Source: Mycolicibacterium iranicum | GTDB lineage: Bacteria; Actinomycetota; Actinomycetes; Mycobacteriales; Mycobacteriaceae | Assembly (NCBI RefSeq): GCF_014190915.1 | Contig: NZ_JACHVU010000011.1 | Location: 1-64,000 of the forward strand | Direction of reading: 5' to 3' | Length of the DNA: 64,000 bases | Part shown: piece by piece, positions 1 to 8,036 of the stretch | Numbering within the stretch: position 1 is the first letter of the stretch | Layout of the letters: the number at the start of each line of letters is the position of its first letter | The notes under the pieces: generated by a model | What the model was told of the DNA's origin: nothing | Database searches by the model: none | Seen by the model: only the letters and a program-made list of their open reading frames with translations | Translations under genes and position numbers: made by a program

Positions 1-1305
1 GACCTGATCGCCGCCGTGGACGCCGACCTGGCCGCCGAGATCCTGACCTGGGGCGCCCGATCAGCCAAGAAAACCGAAGCCGCCGTCGATGCGGTCGTGG
101 CCCGCCACGACCCCGACGCGTTGCATAAGTCCCGGGAGAGCGAGGTGGGTCGCAGCGTGGACTTCGGTCAACCCGGCGACGCGCCGGGCTACACCACCGT
201 CTACGCGCGCATGTTCGCCGGTGACGCTGCTGCCGGGGAGCGCACCCTGACCGCGATGGCCTACAGCGTGTGCGAAGCCGACCCCCGCCCCATGACCGAG
301 CGCCGCGACGACGCCCTGGCAGCCCTGCTGGCCGGGATCACCACCCTGGCCTGCCAGTGCGACACCCCCGACTGCGACGTCACCACCAACCCCCGCCCCC
401 TGCGCGAGATCACCCTCTACACCCTCACCGACCACACCACCACAGCGGCAGCCGTGGGCACGGCTGTGGAGGACGCTGCCGCGAGAGAGCCTGCCGTCGC
501 CGCCAGCAACCCCGTAGGGGAGTCACCCGCCGCCGCCGTACCGGCCGCCGACGCCGAGCCCACCGAACCCATCCCCAACCGGTCGGCATCGAAGCCGGCA
601 TCAAAGCAGGGGGCGACGCCGCAGAGTCGGCCCGGCTACATCTTCGGCGCCGGGTTCATACCCGGCCCACTGCTGACCGAGATGCTCCACGGCGCCCGCA
701 CCACCGTGCGTGAACTCATTCATCCCGGCCACGCCGGACCCGAACCCCGCTACACCCCCTCGCGCGCACTGGCCGACTTCATCCGCTGCCGCGACCTGAC
801 CTGCCGCTTCCCCGGCTGCGACACCCCCGCCACCCACGCCGACATCGACCACACCATCCCCTACCCCGTCGGCCCCACCCACGCCTCCAACCTCAAAATC
901 CTCTGCCGGTTCCACCACCTACTCAAAACCTTCTGGACCGGCCCCACCGGCTGGCGCGACCGCCAACACCCCGACGGCACCATCGAATGGACCTCCCCAA
1001 CCGGCCACACCTACACCACCCACCCCGGCAGCCGACTGCTCTTCCCCACCCTCTGCCCGCCCACCGCCACCCTCTGGACCAGCGACCCACCCGATGTCCC
1101 CACCACCCCACAGCGCGGCGCCAAGATGCCCCGACGCCCACACACCCGCGCCCACAACCGCACCCGCTACATCACCACCCAACGCCAACACACCGCCAAC
1201 CAACGCGCAGCTGAACGCGCATCAGAAAATCGCGGAATTGCCACGGCGCCAGGGGGTTACGTCGGAGACACCACGGAGTACGGCAGCGATCCGCCGCCGT
1301 TTTAG
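1..1305 (+). CDS. DUF222 / HNH endonuclease domain protein, 5'-truncated
   Basis: The reading frame is open from the first base, so the N-terminus lies outside the window. The visible part has the end of a DUF222 (13E12 repeat) region, then a Pro/Ala-rich linker at about 150-205, then an HNH nuclease core at about 260-310. The core contains CRDLTC, CRFPGC, the DIDHTIPY histidine motif and CRFHH, giving the Cys pairs and His residues expected of a zinc-supported HNH fold. The last 100 residues are basic and rich in Thr, Pro and His. This family is present in many copies in mycobacteria and is often linked to mobile DNA. Its biological role is not known. Confidence 0.85.
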   Translation, partial: DLIAAVDADLAAEILTWGARSAKKTEAAVDAVVARHDPDALHKSRESEVGRSVDFGQPGDAPGYTTVYARMFAGDAAAGERTLTAMAYSVCEADPRPMTERRDDALAALLAGITTLACQCDTPDCDVTTNPRPLREITLYTLTDHTTTAAAVGTAVEDAAAREPAVAASNPVGESPAAAVPAADAEPTEPIPNRSASKPASKQGATPQSRPGYIFGAGFIPGPLLTEMLHGARTTVRELIHPGHAGPEPRYTPSRALADFIRCRDLTCRFPGCDTPATHADIDHTIPYPVGPTHASNLKILCRFHHLLKTFWTGPTGWRDRQHPDGTIEWTSPTGHTYTTHPGSRLLFPTLCPPTATLWTSDPPDVPTTPQRGAKMPRRPHTRAHNRTRYITTQRQHTANQRAAERASENRGIATAPGGYVGDTTEYGSDPPPF

Positions 1306-1339
1306 TGAGGCCCCCGGTCAGCGACTGGGGGGAAACCGC

Positions 1340-2638
1340 CTACTCGCCGGAGCTGCTGCCCCCGCCGGAGCTGTCGCTTCCGCCAGAGCCCTCGCTGCCG
1401 GAGCTGTCGGCACCGGAATCGGTCGAGGTGTCCGCCTTGGCGGTGTCGTCGCTCTTGCGGTGCTTGCCGCCGGTCGTCGAATCCTCCGCTGCGGCATCGG
1501 AACCCGCGTCGTCGGCCGCCTCGTTGCTCTCGGCCTCTTCAGTGGCATCTACGTCGGTGTCGGTAGCGTCCTGTTGCACCGACGCGAACTTGTCCTTCAA
1601 CACGTTCGTCGCGGTCTCCACGATGGACGCTGGCGCCGAGGTCTCTTCGGAGACAGTCTCGTCGACACCCGAGGTTTCATCCTGCGGGGCTGCGTCGGAC
1701 GCCGGCGCTTCCACGCCGCCCTCAACCGTCGACTCCTCGGCCGCCGCCGTACGCAGCGCACGCACCTGCGGGGCGGGGGACAGGCCGACCAGCGCGTCCT
1801 CGTCGGCCACGGACGCGGTCGACACCAGCGCCAGTTCGGACGTGTCCACGGCGTCACCCGACGGCGTCTCGGCCTCCTCGGCCGGCGGCTTCAGGAAGTG
1901 CTTGAAGAACGTCTCGATCTCGCGCACCGCGATCCAGTCCGGCATGTGGCCTGTGATCTGAAGTGCCGCACTGAGATTCGCGACCGCGGTGACGACCTCC
2001 CACCAGGTGGTCGTCTTGATGCCCGTCGGCTCGGCGGTCCACGAATCCCACAGCGACTTCATGGGTTCGGCCGGGTCGAGCTTGACGTTCTGCTCCGACC
2101 ACGGCGTCGGTTCGCCGTTGAACGGGGTCTTCACCACGGGGAAGGTGTAACCCTCCTCGCTGTAGAAGGCGCTCATGGGCACCTTGAACATCTTGTCGAG
2201 CATGCCGGCCAGATCGGGGCAGTCGTAGTTGCAGCCCTCGTGCATCGGCAGGTTCGCGGTGGCCCACCAGTTCAGGTGACGCCCCCAGGGTTCCGAGAAG
2301 GCGGGAAACGGAACCGCCATGTTGATGAACTCCATCAGCATCGCGGGGTTCGCCTCGTCCCAGCCCCACTGGTTGTTCGCGTGGTTCTCGTTCCAGCTGC
2401 CGCTGATCACGAGCGCGGCTGCCAGTCGATCCATCGCGGCGACCATGTTGGCCGGGGCACTCAGCGCCTGCTCGATCATGTTGATCGGCACGTAGGCCAA
2501 CGAGGACGCTGAGAGGCTGACGTCGGATTCGACGGCGCGAAGAGTCGGCGTAGAGGCCTGAATCGGGGTTACTGCGATGACGCTGGCACCAACCAGAGCC
2601 ACGCTGGTCGTGATGACCGGTTTGACAGCTACTCGCAT
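1340..2638 (-). CDS. Secreted protein: orphan module plus acidic Ser-rich tail
   Basis: About 432 residues. The ATG at 2638 follows a GGGGAGAAG ribosome-binding site and opens a signal peptide starting MRVAVKPVITTSVALVG, so it is preferred to an upstream start at 2686. Residues about 50-230 form a module that matches the second half of the protein at 5694-8003. Shared features are a GSW motif, WGWDEANP, ANLPM, a close Cys pair (GCNYDC), DKMFKV, EPMKSLWD and GIK. The serine-hydrolase domain of that paralogue is missing here. From about residue 265 the chain becomes an acidic Ser/Thr/Glu-rich tail carrying a GGKHR motif and ending in Gly/Ser repeats. The Cys pair could form a disulfide outside the cell. 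I do not recognise the module and assign no reaction. Confidence 0.8.
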   Translation of the reverse strand: MRVAVKPVITTSVALVGASVIAVTPIQASTPTLRAVESDVSLSASSLAYVPINMIEQALSAPANMVAAMDRLAAALVISGSWNENHANNQWGWDEANPAMLMEFINMAVPFPAFSEPWGRHLNWWATANLPMHEGCNYDCPDLAGMLDKMFKVPMSAFYSEEGYTFPVVKTPFNGEPTPWSEQNVKLDPAEPMKSLWDSWTAEPTGIKTTTWWEVVTAVANLSAALQITGHMPDWIAVREIETFFKHFLKPPAEEAETPSGDAVDTSELALVSTASVADEDALVGLSPAPQVRALRTAAAEESTVEGGVEAPASDAAPQDETSGVDETVSEETSAPASIVETATNVLKDKFASVQQDATDTDVDATEEAESNEAADDAGSDAAAEDSTTGGKHRKSDDTAKADTSTDSGADSSGSEGSGGSDSSGGGSSSGE

Positions 2639-3097
2639 GACACCCAACTTCTCCCCGACAGTTACATCGATTGACCGGAGCACCATACCCCGCCCGGGCC
2701 GCGACAGCTCACACCTTCGGCAAACATCGACGATTTGTCACACCTGATCATCCACCCATCGGTCGCTCCGACCCTGGCAGAACCCTGTGAGCAGCCCGTC
2801 GCGCTCGTCCGAGAAATCTTCGAACCCATTGCCGGTGCAAGAATTATTGACGCTTGTGCGAAATACATCGTGGTGGGCGGCCTCAACGTGCCGGATCAGC
2901 AGTGACTCGCCCAGGCACCTGCGGATGGACACAGCAGCACCTGCCAGCGACCGACGGATACCGCTGTCGCGAATCCAGCCCTCGGCGCCTGCGCGCAGCC
3001 ATGCGTAGCGGGACGAATCGAGCAACGTCGCCGTCCTGCGAATGAGGCATCTGCCGCCGGGGCCGAGAACTTCCCAGGGCAAACACGTATCCGATCG
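2639..3097. other. Intergenic, no supported gene
   Basis: About 460 bases between the start of the secreted protein on the minus strand and the end of the ketoreductase. A 114-codon open frame on the minus strand (2738-3082) resembles no family I know and is overlapped by open frames on the other strand. The part next to 2638 has lower GC than the surroundings and probably holds the promoter of the secreted-protein gene. Nothing else is supported. Confidence 0.5.
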
Positions 3098-4270
3098 TCA
3101 GAGTTTCTTCAGACCCCGGAGGACGTTGGTGTAGGGCAACGTCGCGGCGGCACCCTTGCGCAACTTGGGGTTGAGCTGGCTGCCATTGATGACCAGTAGG
3201 TAGCGCAGACCGTGGTCACGCCACTCGGCAACCTGATCCAACACCTCGTCGGCCGTCCCCTGGAAGCAGATCTCCTTCATCAACGACGCCGGCACCCGTG
3301 CCGTGTAATCGAGCGCCGTCTGCTGGTCGATCATCTGGGGCACCAGATCCTGAACTCCAGAGAAGGTCGACCCCAACGGATGCTCGACGCCATGGCGGGC
3401 CCACGCCTCGGCCGGCGCCGCCAGTGCCACCGACTTCACGATCACCGAATCCAGCGCCTCGTCGACGTCGGCGCGCGTACGACCCGTGACGACCGTCCTG
3501 TTGACCGCCGGGGTGATCGACATCGGATCTCGACCATTGTCCGACGCCGCGGTCCGGACCGCCTCCAGTGCCCGGGCGTAGTCCGCGGGTCGCGAGATCA
3601 CGAACGGCACCCAGCCATCGGCGTACCGGCCCGTGGCCCGCAACATCCGCGGCCCGTGGGCGGCCACCCAGATCTCCGGCCACGCGCCCTTGTACGGCGG
3701 CAGGTCGAACACCGCATGCCGCAGCGGGAAGTACTCCGATTCCCGGGAGACCGGGTCGCCACCGGACTCCCACAGGGCCCGGATGGTCGCCAGCGCCTCG
3801 ACGAAGCGGGCCACCGGCTTCGTCCACTCCACTCCGTAAGGCTCGTTGCCCTCGCGCTCCCCGACGCCGATCCCGAGGATCGCGCGCCCGCGCGTGAGCA
3901 GGTGCAGCGTCGCTGCGGCCTGGGCCGTGACCGCCGGATGCCGTCGGCTGGCGTCCGTCACGCACACGCCGAACCTCAGGCGCCGCAACCGGTTCCGCGC
4001 GGCCAGATGGCCGAGCATCGTCCAGGGCTCCAAGATCGCATCGACCTTCGGGACCAGTTTGGCTGCCAGGCCCAGATGCTCGGGGGTCGCCACCGAACGG
4101 GGCACCAGCGAATTGATGTGATCGCCGACCCAGAACGAGTCGGCGCCGGTCGCCGAGGCGGTCAGCATGCTGGCCGACGGCAACAGCGTGGGGGAGACCC
4201 GGGTGTTGACGATGCCGTCGAGCAGTCCGAACTGAAAGCGGGAGCCGGCGGACCGGGATCGGAGCATCAT
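3098..4270 (-). CDS. LLM-class F420-dependent ketoreductase, Rv2951c-like
   Basis: About 390 residues of the luciferase-like (LLM) fold, expected to use F420H2. Runs such as WVGDHINSLVPRS, GRAILGIGVGEREGNEP, WPEIWVAAHGPRMLRATGRYADGW and VLRGLKKL at the C-terminus closely match my recollection of Rv2951c, the phthiodiolone/phenolphthiodiolone dimycocerosate ketoreductase. That enzyme reduces the keto group of phthiodiolone lipids. No polyketide synthase for such lipids lies nearby, so the substrate may be another long-chain ketone. The start is ATG at 4270 or the next ATG at 4267; a longer frame reaching 4438 would overlap the divergent hydrolase gene. The 121-base gap to that gene should hold both promoters. 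Confidence 0.88.
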   Translation of the reverse strand: MMLRSRSAGSRFQFGLLDGIVNTRVSPTLLPSASMLTASATGADSFWVGDHINSLVPRSVATPEHLGLAAKLVPKVDAILEPWTMLGHLAARNRLRRLRFGVCVTDASRRHPAVTAQAAATLHLLTRGRAILGIGVGEREGNEPYGVEWTKPVARFVEALATIRALWESGGDPVSRESEYFPLRHAVFDLPPYKGAWPEIWVAAHGPRMLRATGRYADGWVPFVISRPADYARALEAVRTAASDNGRDPMSITPAVNRTVVTGRTRADVDEALDSVIVKSVALAAPAEAWARHGVEHPLGSTFSGVQDLVPQMIDQQTALDYTARVPASLMKEICFQGTADEVLDQVAEWRDHGLRYLLVINGSQLNPKLRKGAAATLPYTNVLRGLKKL

Positions 4271-4391
4271 GATTAGCGACCGTACTACCGCCGAGCGACA
4301 CCGCATTCCGCGCGAGGCCCGGTGGTAGGTTGCACCTGCTCGTTCCGCAGCGCAGAACCCCACACTCGATCGAAAAGGTTGTAGGTCTTTC

Positions 4392-5186
4392 ATGGCGTCC
4401 GGCCCGCTCGAGGTGATCGACAGGGGAAGCAGCATCACACCTCGTGTCCCGCTGCTTTTCGTTCACGGCGCCTGGCACGCTGCCTGGTGCTGGGACGAAC
4501 ACTTCCTGAACTTCTTCGCCGACAGGGGCTATCGGGCACTGGCCCTGAGTCTGCGGGGCCACGGCAACAGCCCCTCCGACAAACCGCTGCGGGACCTGTC
4601 GATCCATGACTACGTCGACGACGTCGCCGCCGTCGCCTCGACCCTGCCGGCGCCGCCCGTCGTGATCGGCCACTCGATGGGCGGCTTCATCGTGCAGAAG
4701 TATCTGGAGTCGCGCGATAACCCGGCCGGCGTCCTGATGGCCTCGGCTCCGCCGCGGGGTTATCTCGGTTCGGGAATTCGGTGGTTCCGCCGTCATCCGT
4801 GGCAGTTCCTCAAATCCTCGGCCACCGGGGAATCGCTGCGCTACGTGAACTCTCCGCAGGCGACCCGCGAGCGCTTCTTCTCCGCGCAGACGCCCGAGCC
4901 GATCGTGGCGGCGTGTGCGGCGAGACTGCAGGAGGAGAGTGCACGGTCCGGTCGCGACGGAGTCCTGGCTTTGCCGCGTCCGAAGCTGGTCCGCGCCCCG
5001 ATGCTCGTGCTGGGCGCCGAGGAAGACGGCATGGCCGTCACGCCGGCGGAAGTGCGCGCGACCGCCCGCGCGTACCGCACCGAGCCCACCTTCTTTCCGG
5101 GAATGGGGCACAACATGATGCTCGAACCGGGGTGGGAGACCGTCGCCTCGCACATCGATTCCTGGTTGACCGCGCGGGGTCTGTAA
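4392..5186 (+). CDS. Alpha/beta hydrolase
   Basis: 264 residues, typical of a single-domain alpha/beta hydrolase. FVHGAWHAAWCW near residue 24 gives the HG oxyanion motif, GHSMGG near residue 94 carries the nucleophilic Ser, LGAEEDGM near residue 214 is the likely acid region and GMGHNMM near residue 238 supplies the His. There is no signal peptide, so it should act in the cytoplasm as an esterase or lipase. It is divergent from the F420-type ketoreductase. The substrate cannot be read from sequence; the neighbours suggest a lipid ester. Confidence 0.88.
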   Translation: MASGPLEVIDRGSSITPRVPLLFVHGAWHAAWCWDEHFLNFFADRGYRALALSLRGHGNSPSDKPLRDLSIHDYVDDVAAVASTLPAPPVVIGHSMGGFIVQKYLESRDNPAGVLMASAPPRGYLGSGIRWFRRHPWQFLKSSATGESLRYVNSPQATRERFFSAQTPEPIVAACAARLQEESARSGRDGVLALPRPKLVRAPMLVLGAEEDGMAVTPAEVRATARAYRTEPTFFPGMGHNMMLEPGWETVASHIDSWLTARGL

Positions 5187-5693
5187 GCGTCCCGCTGAGG
5201 CCGCTGCGACACGTGTGCATCGGTGTGATCTGGCGCACTGGAGCTAATTGACGCCGCTAGCAAAACCGTCTGTAACACATTTGGTATGGCAACCGATGTT
5301 GCTGGGAGGTGAGGGTGGCACCCTGCCGAATGCGGCGAGCCCGCGTTCGCAACCGCGCCGTCATCTGATGGTCACATCGTGTCACCACAGAGTAGCTGGA
5401 GGCTGCGCCTGGGAAGTTTCCTGCTGGCCATACGGCCCTTCGAGGACGTTCGGCGCCTTGCCGTCTGCGCATCGGCAACGCCGTCAGGTGATTTCAACGC
5501 GTCGTCCAGCAAGCGATATGCGCACCGACAGCCGGGCTGACATCGGCCCGAAACCGGTTTTCTCCGGGGGGTTTCGACCCTCGCCGAGATTTCCTCCAGC
5601 AATTACTTGCGTTCGGTCAATATGTGATAATCTCCGCACACCTTGGCCGTGATCTGATCGTCATCACATTGCAACGACCTGGAAGGTTGGCAC
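5187..5693. other. Intergenic region, AT-rich toward its 3' end
   Basis: 507 bases with no convincing gene. Short open frames on both strands show no family resemblance. The last 100 bases drop in GC and contain an extended -10-like element and a good ribosome-binding site for the secreted hydrolase gene that follows. The rest shows nothing I can name. Confidence 0.5.
5623..5631 (+). promoter_or_regulatory. Candidate extended -10 promoter for the secreted hydrolase
   Basis: TGTGATAAT fits an extended -10 (TGn plus GATAAT) about 62 bases before the ATG at 5694. A TTGCGT at 5607-5612 is too close for a standard -35 spacing, so the -10 would act largely alone. Prediction only. Confidence 0.35.
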
Positions 5694-8003
5694 ATGCATT
5701 CAGCGCTTCGCCCGTACGTTACGACGGGCCTTGCCATTGTGGGCACGAGCGTCATCGCGCTCGCGCCCCTCGCGCCCCCGGCGCCGGCATTCGGAGCGGC
5801 CACCACCGCCAAGCAGGTCACGCAGGAGGTCACCCTCTCTGCGCGCGTGGTGACGATCAACCCGACCCCTGACGCTCTCGACATGAGCAAGCAGCTCCAG
5901 GGGACCGTCTGCGACGGTGAGGGCAAGCCCTGCGTCGAGCTCGAGTACCGCCCGGTGTGGAGCCTGCCCGGCCAGTTCACCGAGGGTGTGGAGGCGCTGA
6001 AAGCGGCGCTCGCAGCCAAGCCTGGCGAGGACACCACGATCTTCGCCTTCAGCGAGGGCGCCGTCGTCGCCTCGCAGTGGCTCGAGAAGCACCTCGACGA
6101 CCCGGAGGCCTACCCGGCGCCGAACAATCTGACGTTCGTCGTCATCGGCAACCCGTCGCGCAAGTACGGCGGCTCGGGTGTGCCGTGGGGCCAGACCTGG
6201 CCGGAGAGCGATTACAAGGTCATCGACGTCGCCCAGCAGTACGACCCGACCGTCGACATGCCCACCAACCCGTTCAACGTCCTCGCGACCCTGAACGCCG
6301 CGATGGGCTTCTTCACCAACCACCTCGGTAAGGGCTACTCGGACGTCGACCTCGACGACGAGGCCAACACCAAGTGGACCGAAGGCAACATCGAGTACGT
6401 CTTCGTCCCGGCCAAGACGCTGCCGATCCTGTCGCCGCTGTACTCGATGGGCCTCGACGAGCTCGCCGACCAGCTCACCGGCCCGCTGCAGTACATCATC
6501 GAGCAGGGTTACGACCGCGACGATCGCATCAAGACCAATCCGATCGCCGATCCGAACGAGAAGAACCCCTTCTACGCGCCGATCAACCTGGCCGAGACGA
6601 TCGCGAACATCCCCTATTACGCCGTGCAGGGCACCAACCGGTTCGCCAACGCGATGCGTGCCAGCGGCAGCTGGTGGGTCTACACCCCGGTCAACGTGCT
6701 GGGCTGGGATCCGGCCAACCCCGAGATGACGCGGGCGTTCGTCGACTTCCTGATCGCGATCCCGTCGATCTCCGGCCCGATGGGTGAGATCGCCGATTAC
6801 TGGGCGCGCGCCAACCTGCCGATGAACGCCGGCTGCACCGGCTTCCCGCCGTGCGAGGACCCGTCCGCGATCACCGACCAGATGTTCAAGGTGATGTTGT
6901 GGGACCTGTTCAACCCGAACGGCTTCACCTTCACCGATCCGATCACACCGCAGTACAACCCGATCAGCGCGGTCGAGGGCTACTGGGGCCAGGAGCTCGG
7001 CCTGCAGGGTGACGAGGTCGAGTGGTACGGCGACACCATCCATCTCGAGCCGTTCGCCGAGTCGAAGTCGTTCTGGGATCACCTGCAGTCGACGCCGGAA
7101 GGCATCAAGTCGGTTTCGCTGAAGGATCAGATCGGTTCGTTCACGAACCTGCTGGATGCGCTGAACACCACGTGGAACCCGTTCGTGCCGGTGAGCTACG
7201 TATGGAATCCGAAGATGACGCCGTTCGCTTACCTGGCGCGGCCGTTCGCCAAGCTCCTGTGCCCGCAGTGCAACAAGGTCGACCCGTTCATGCCGGCCGA
7301 CTGGAAGGTCGGGCGCGACATCTACCCCGGCGCGTACATCCCGCCGTCGGTCAAGGACCTGTACGACGCCGAGACCGGTAAGTACATCGGCCCCGCGGTG
7401 CCCGGTGTCACCGACGTCGATGACACCGAATGGCGCGAGCAGGCGGGCCTTCCCCCGAAGGACGCCGAGGAGGACGCCGCCAGCACTCCGTCGACGCTGC
7501 GCGCACAGCTGGTGTCCGACACCGAGGAGGCCACAGACGAGGCCACCGCGGACGAGAGCAAGGCCACGTCGGGTACCAATGCCGACGAGACCACCGAGGA
7601 GCCGAAGAAGGACGTCATCTCGACTGCTGTCCAGGACCTGCTCGACAAGTTCGATCAGGCCCCCGCCGAGGAAACCCCCGCCGAGGAAACCCCCGCCGAG
7701 GAAACCCCGGTGGAGGAGACCCCCGCCGAGGAGACCCCGGCTGAGGAAACCCCGGTCGAGGAGACCCCCGCCGAGGAGACCCCGGCAGAGGAAGCCCCCG
7801 CCGAGGAAGCCCCCGCGGCTGACGAGGACGAGGCCGGAGCCGACGAGGAAGCGGCCGGCGGCAAGCACCGCGCGACCGAGACCGAGACGGCCTCCGAGAC
7901 CAAGACGGAGACCAAGACCGAGACGAAGACCGAGTCGAGCGACAGCTCCGACAGCGGTTCCGCAGGTAGCTCGGGCAGCGGTGGCGGCAGCAACGGTGAG
8001 TGA
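5694..8003 (+). CDS. Secreted PE-PPE-domain hydrolase with second module and PAEET tail
   Basis: 769 residues, the longest member of the four-gene set. ATG 5694 follows GGAAGG with good spacing. A signal peptide or anchor (about 1-34) leads to a PE-PPE-type serine-hydrolase domain (about 45-290). FAFSEGA puts the nucleophile at S120, where the usual first Gly of GxSxG is Ala. GNPSRKYGG, YDPTVDMP and a downstream FFTNH supply other family motifs. Residues about 310-480 form the module shared with the 1340-2638 protein, including GCTGFPPCE, DQMFKV and GIKSVS. The tail has ten PAEET-type pentapeptides, then GGKHR, KTET repeats and a Gly/Ser end. PE-PPE domains in mycobacteria act as esterases or lipases; the substrate here is unknown. 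It probably acts outside the cytoplasmic membrane. Confidence 0.85.
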   Translation: MHSALRPYVTTGLAIVGTSVIALAPLAPPAPAFGAATTAKQVTQEVTLSARVVTINPTPDALDMSKQLQGTVCDGEGKPCVELEYRPVWSLPGQFTEGVEALKAALAAKPGEDTTIFAFSEGAVVASQWLEKHLDDPEAYPAPNNLTFVVIGNPSRKYGGSGVPWGQTWPESDYKVIDVAQQYDPTVDMPTNPFNVLATLNAAMGFFTNHLGKGYSDVDLDDEANTKWTEGNIEYVFVPAKTLPILSPLYSMGLDELADQLTGPLQYIIEQGYDRDDRIKTNPIADPNEKNPFYAPINLAETIANIPYYAVQGTNRFANAMRASGSWWVYTPVNVLGWDPANPEMTRAFVDFLIAIPSISGPMGEIADYWARANLPMNAGCTGFPPCEDPSAITDQMFKVMLWDLFNPNGFTFTDPITPQYNPISAVEGYWGQELGLQGDEVEWYGDTIHLEPFAESKSFWDHLQSTPEGIKSVSLKDQIGSFTNLLDALNTTWNPFVPVSYVWNPKMTPFAYLARPFAKLLCPQCNKVDPFMPADWKVGRDIYPGAYIPPSVKDLYDAETGKYIGPAVPGVTDVDDTEWREQAGLPPKDAEEDAASTPSTLRAQLVSDTEEATDEATADESKATSGTNADETTEEPKKDVISTAVQDLLDKFDQAPAEETPAEETPAEETPVEETPAEETPAEETPVEETPAEETPAEEAPAEEAPAADEDEAGADEEAAGGKHRATETETASETKTETKTETKTESSDSSDSGSAGSSGSGGGSNGE
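7662..7811 (+). repeat. Ten 15-bp units encoding PAEET-type pentapeptides
   Basis: Ten consecutive 15-base units encode P-[AV]-E-E-[TA]: three AEET, one VEET, two AEET, one VEET, one AEET and two AEEA. Units differ mostly at third positions (ccc/ccg, gaa/gag). The array sits in the acidic tail of the secreted hydrolase and could change length by slippage. Confidence 0.95.
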
Positions 8004-8036
8004 GAAGGGCCCGCGAAAGGCCCGTAGTATCGCCCC

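Noticed and set aside
1094..2512. 472-codon plus-strand frame over the first secreted protein
   Set aside because: Antisense to a gene with a signal peptide and ribosome-binding site, with no recognisable domain.
2738..3082. 114-codon minus-strand frame between two genes
   Set aside because: No family resemblance, opposite frames are equally open, and no clear ribosome-binding site was seen.
4270..4438. N-terminal extension of the ketoreductase
   Set aside because: It would overlap the divergent hydrolase start and has no resemblance to the family; ATG 4270 fits the expected N-terminus.
7662..7811. CRISPR-like short regular repeats
   Set aside because: Units are contiguous without spacers and in frame with a coding sequence.
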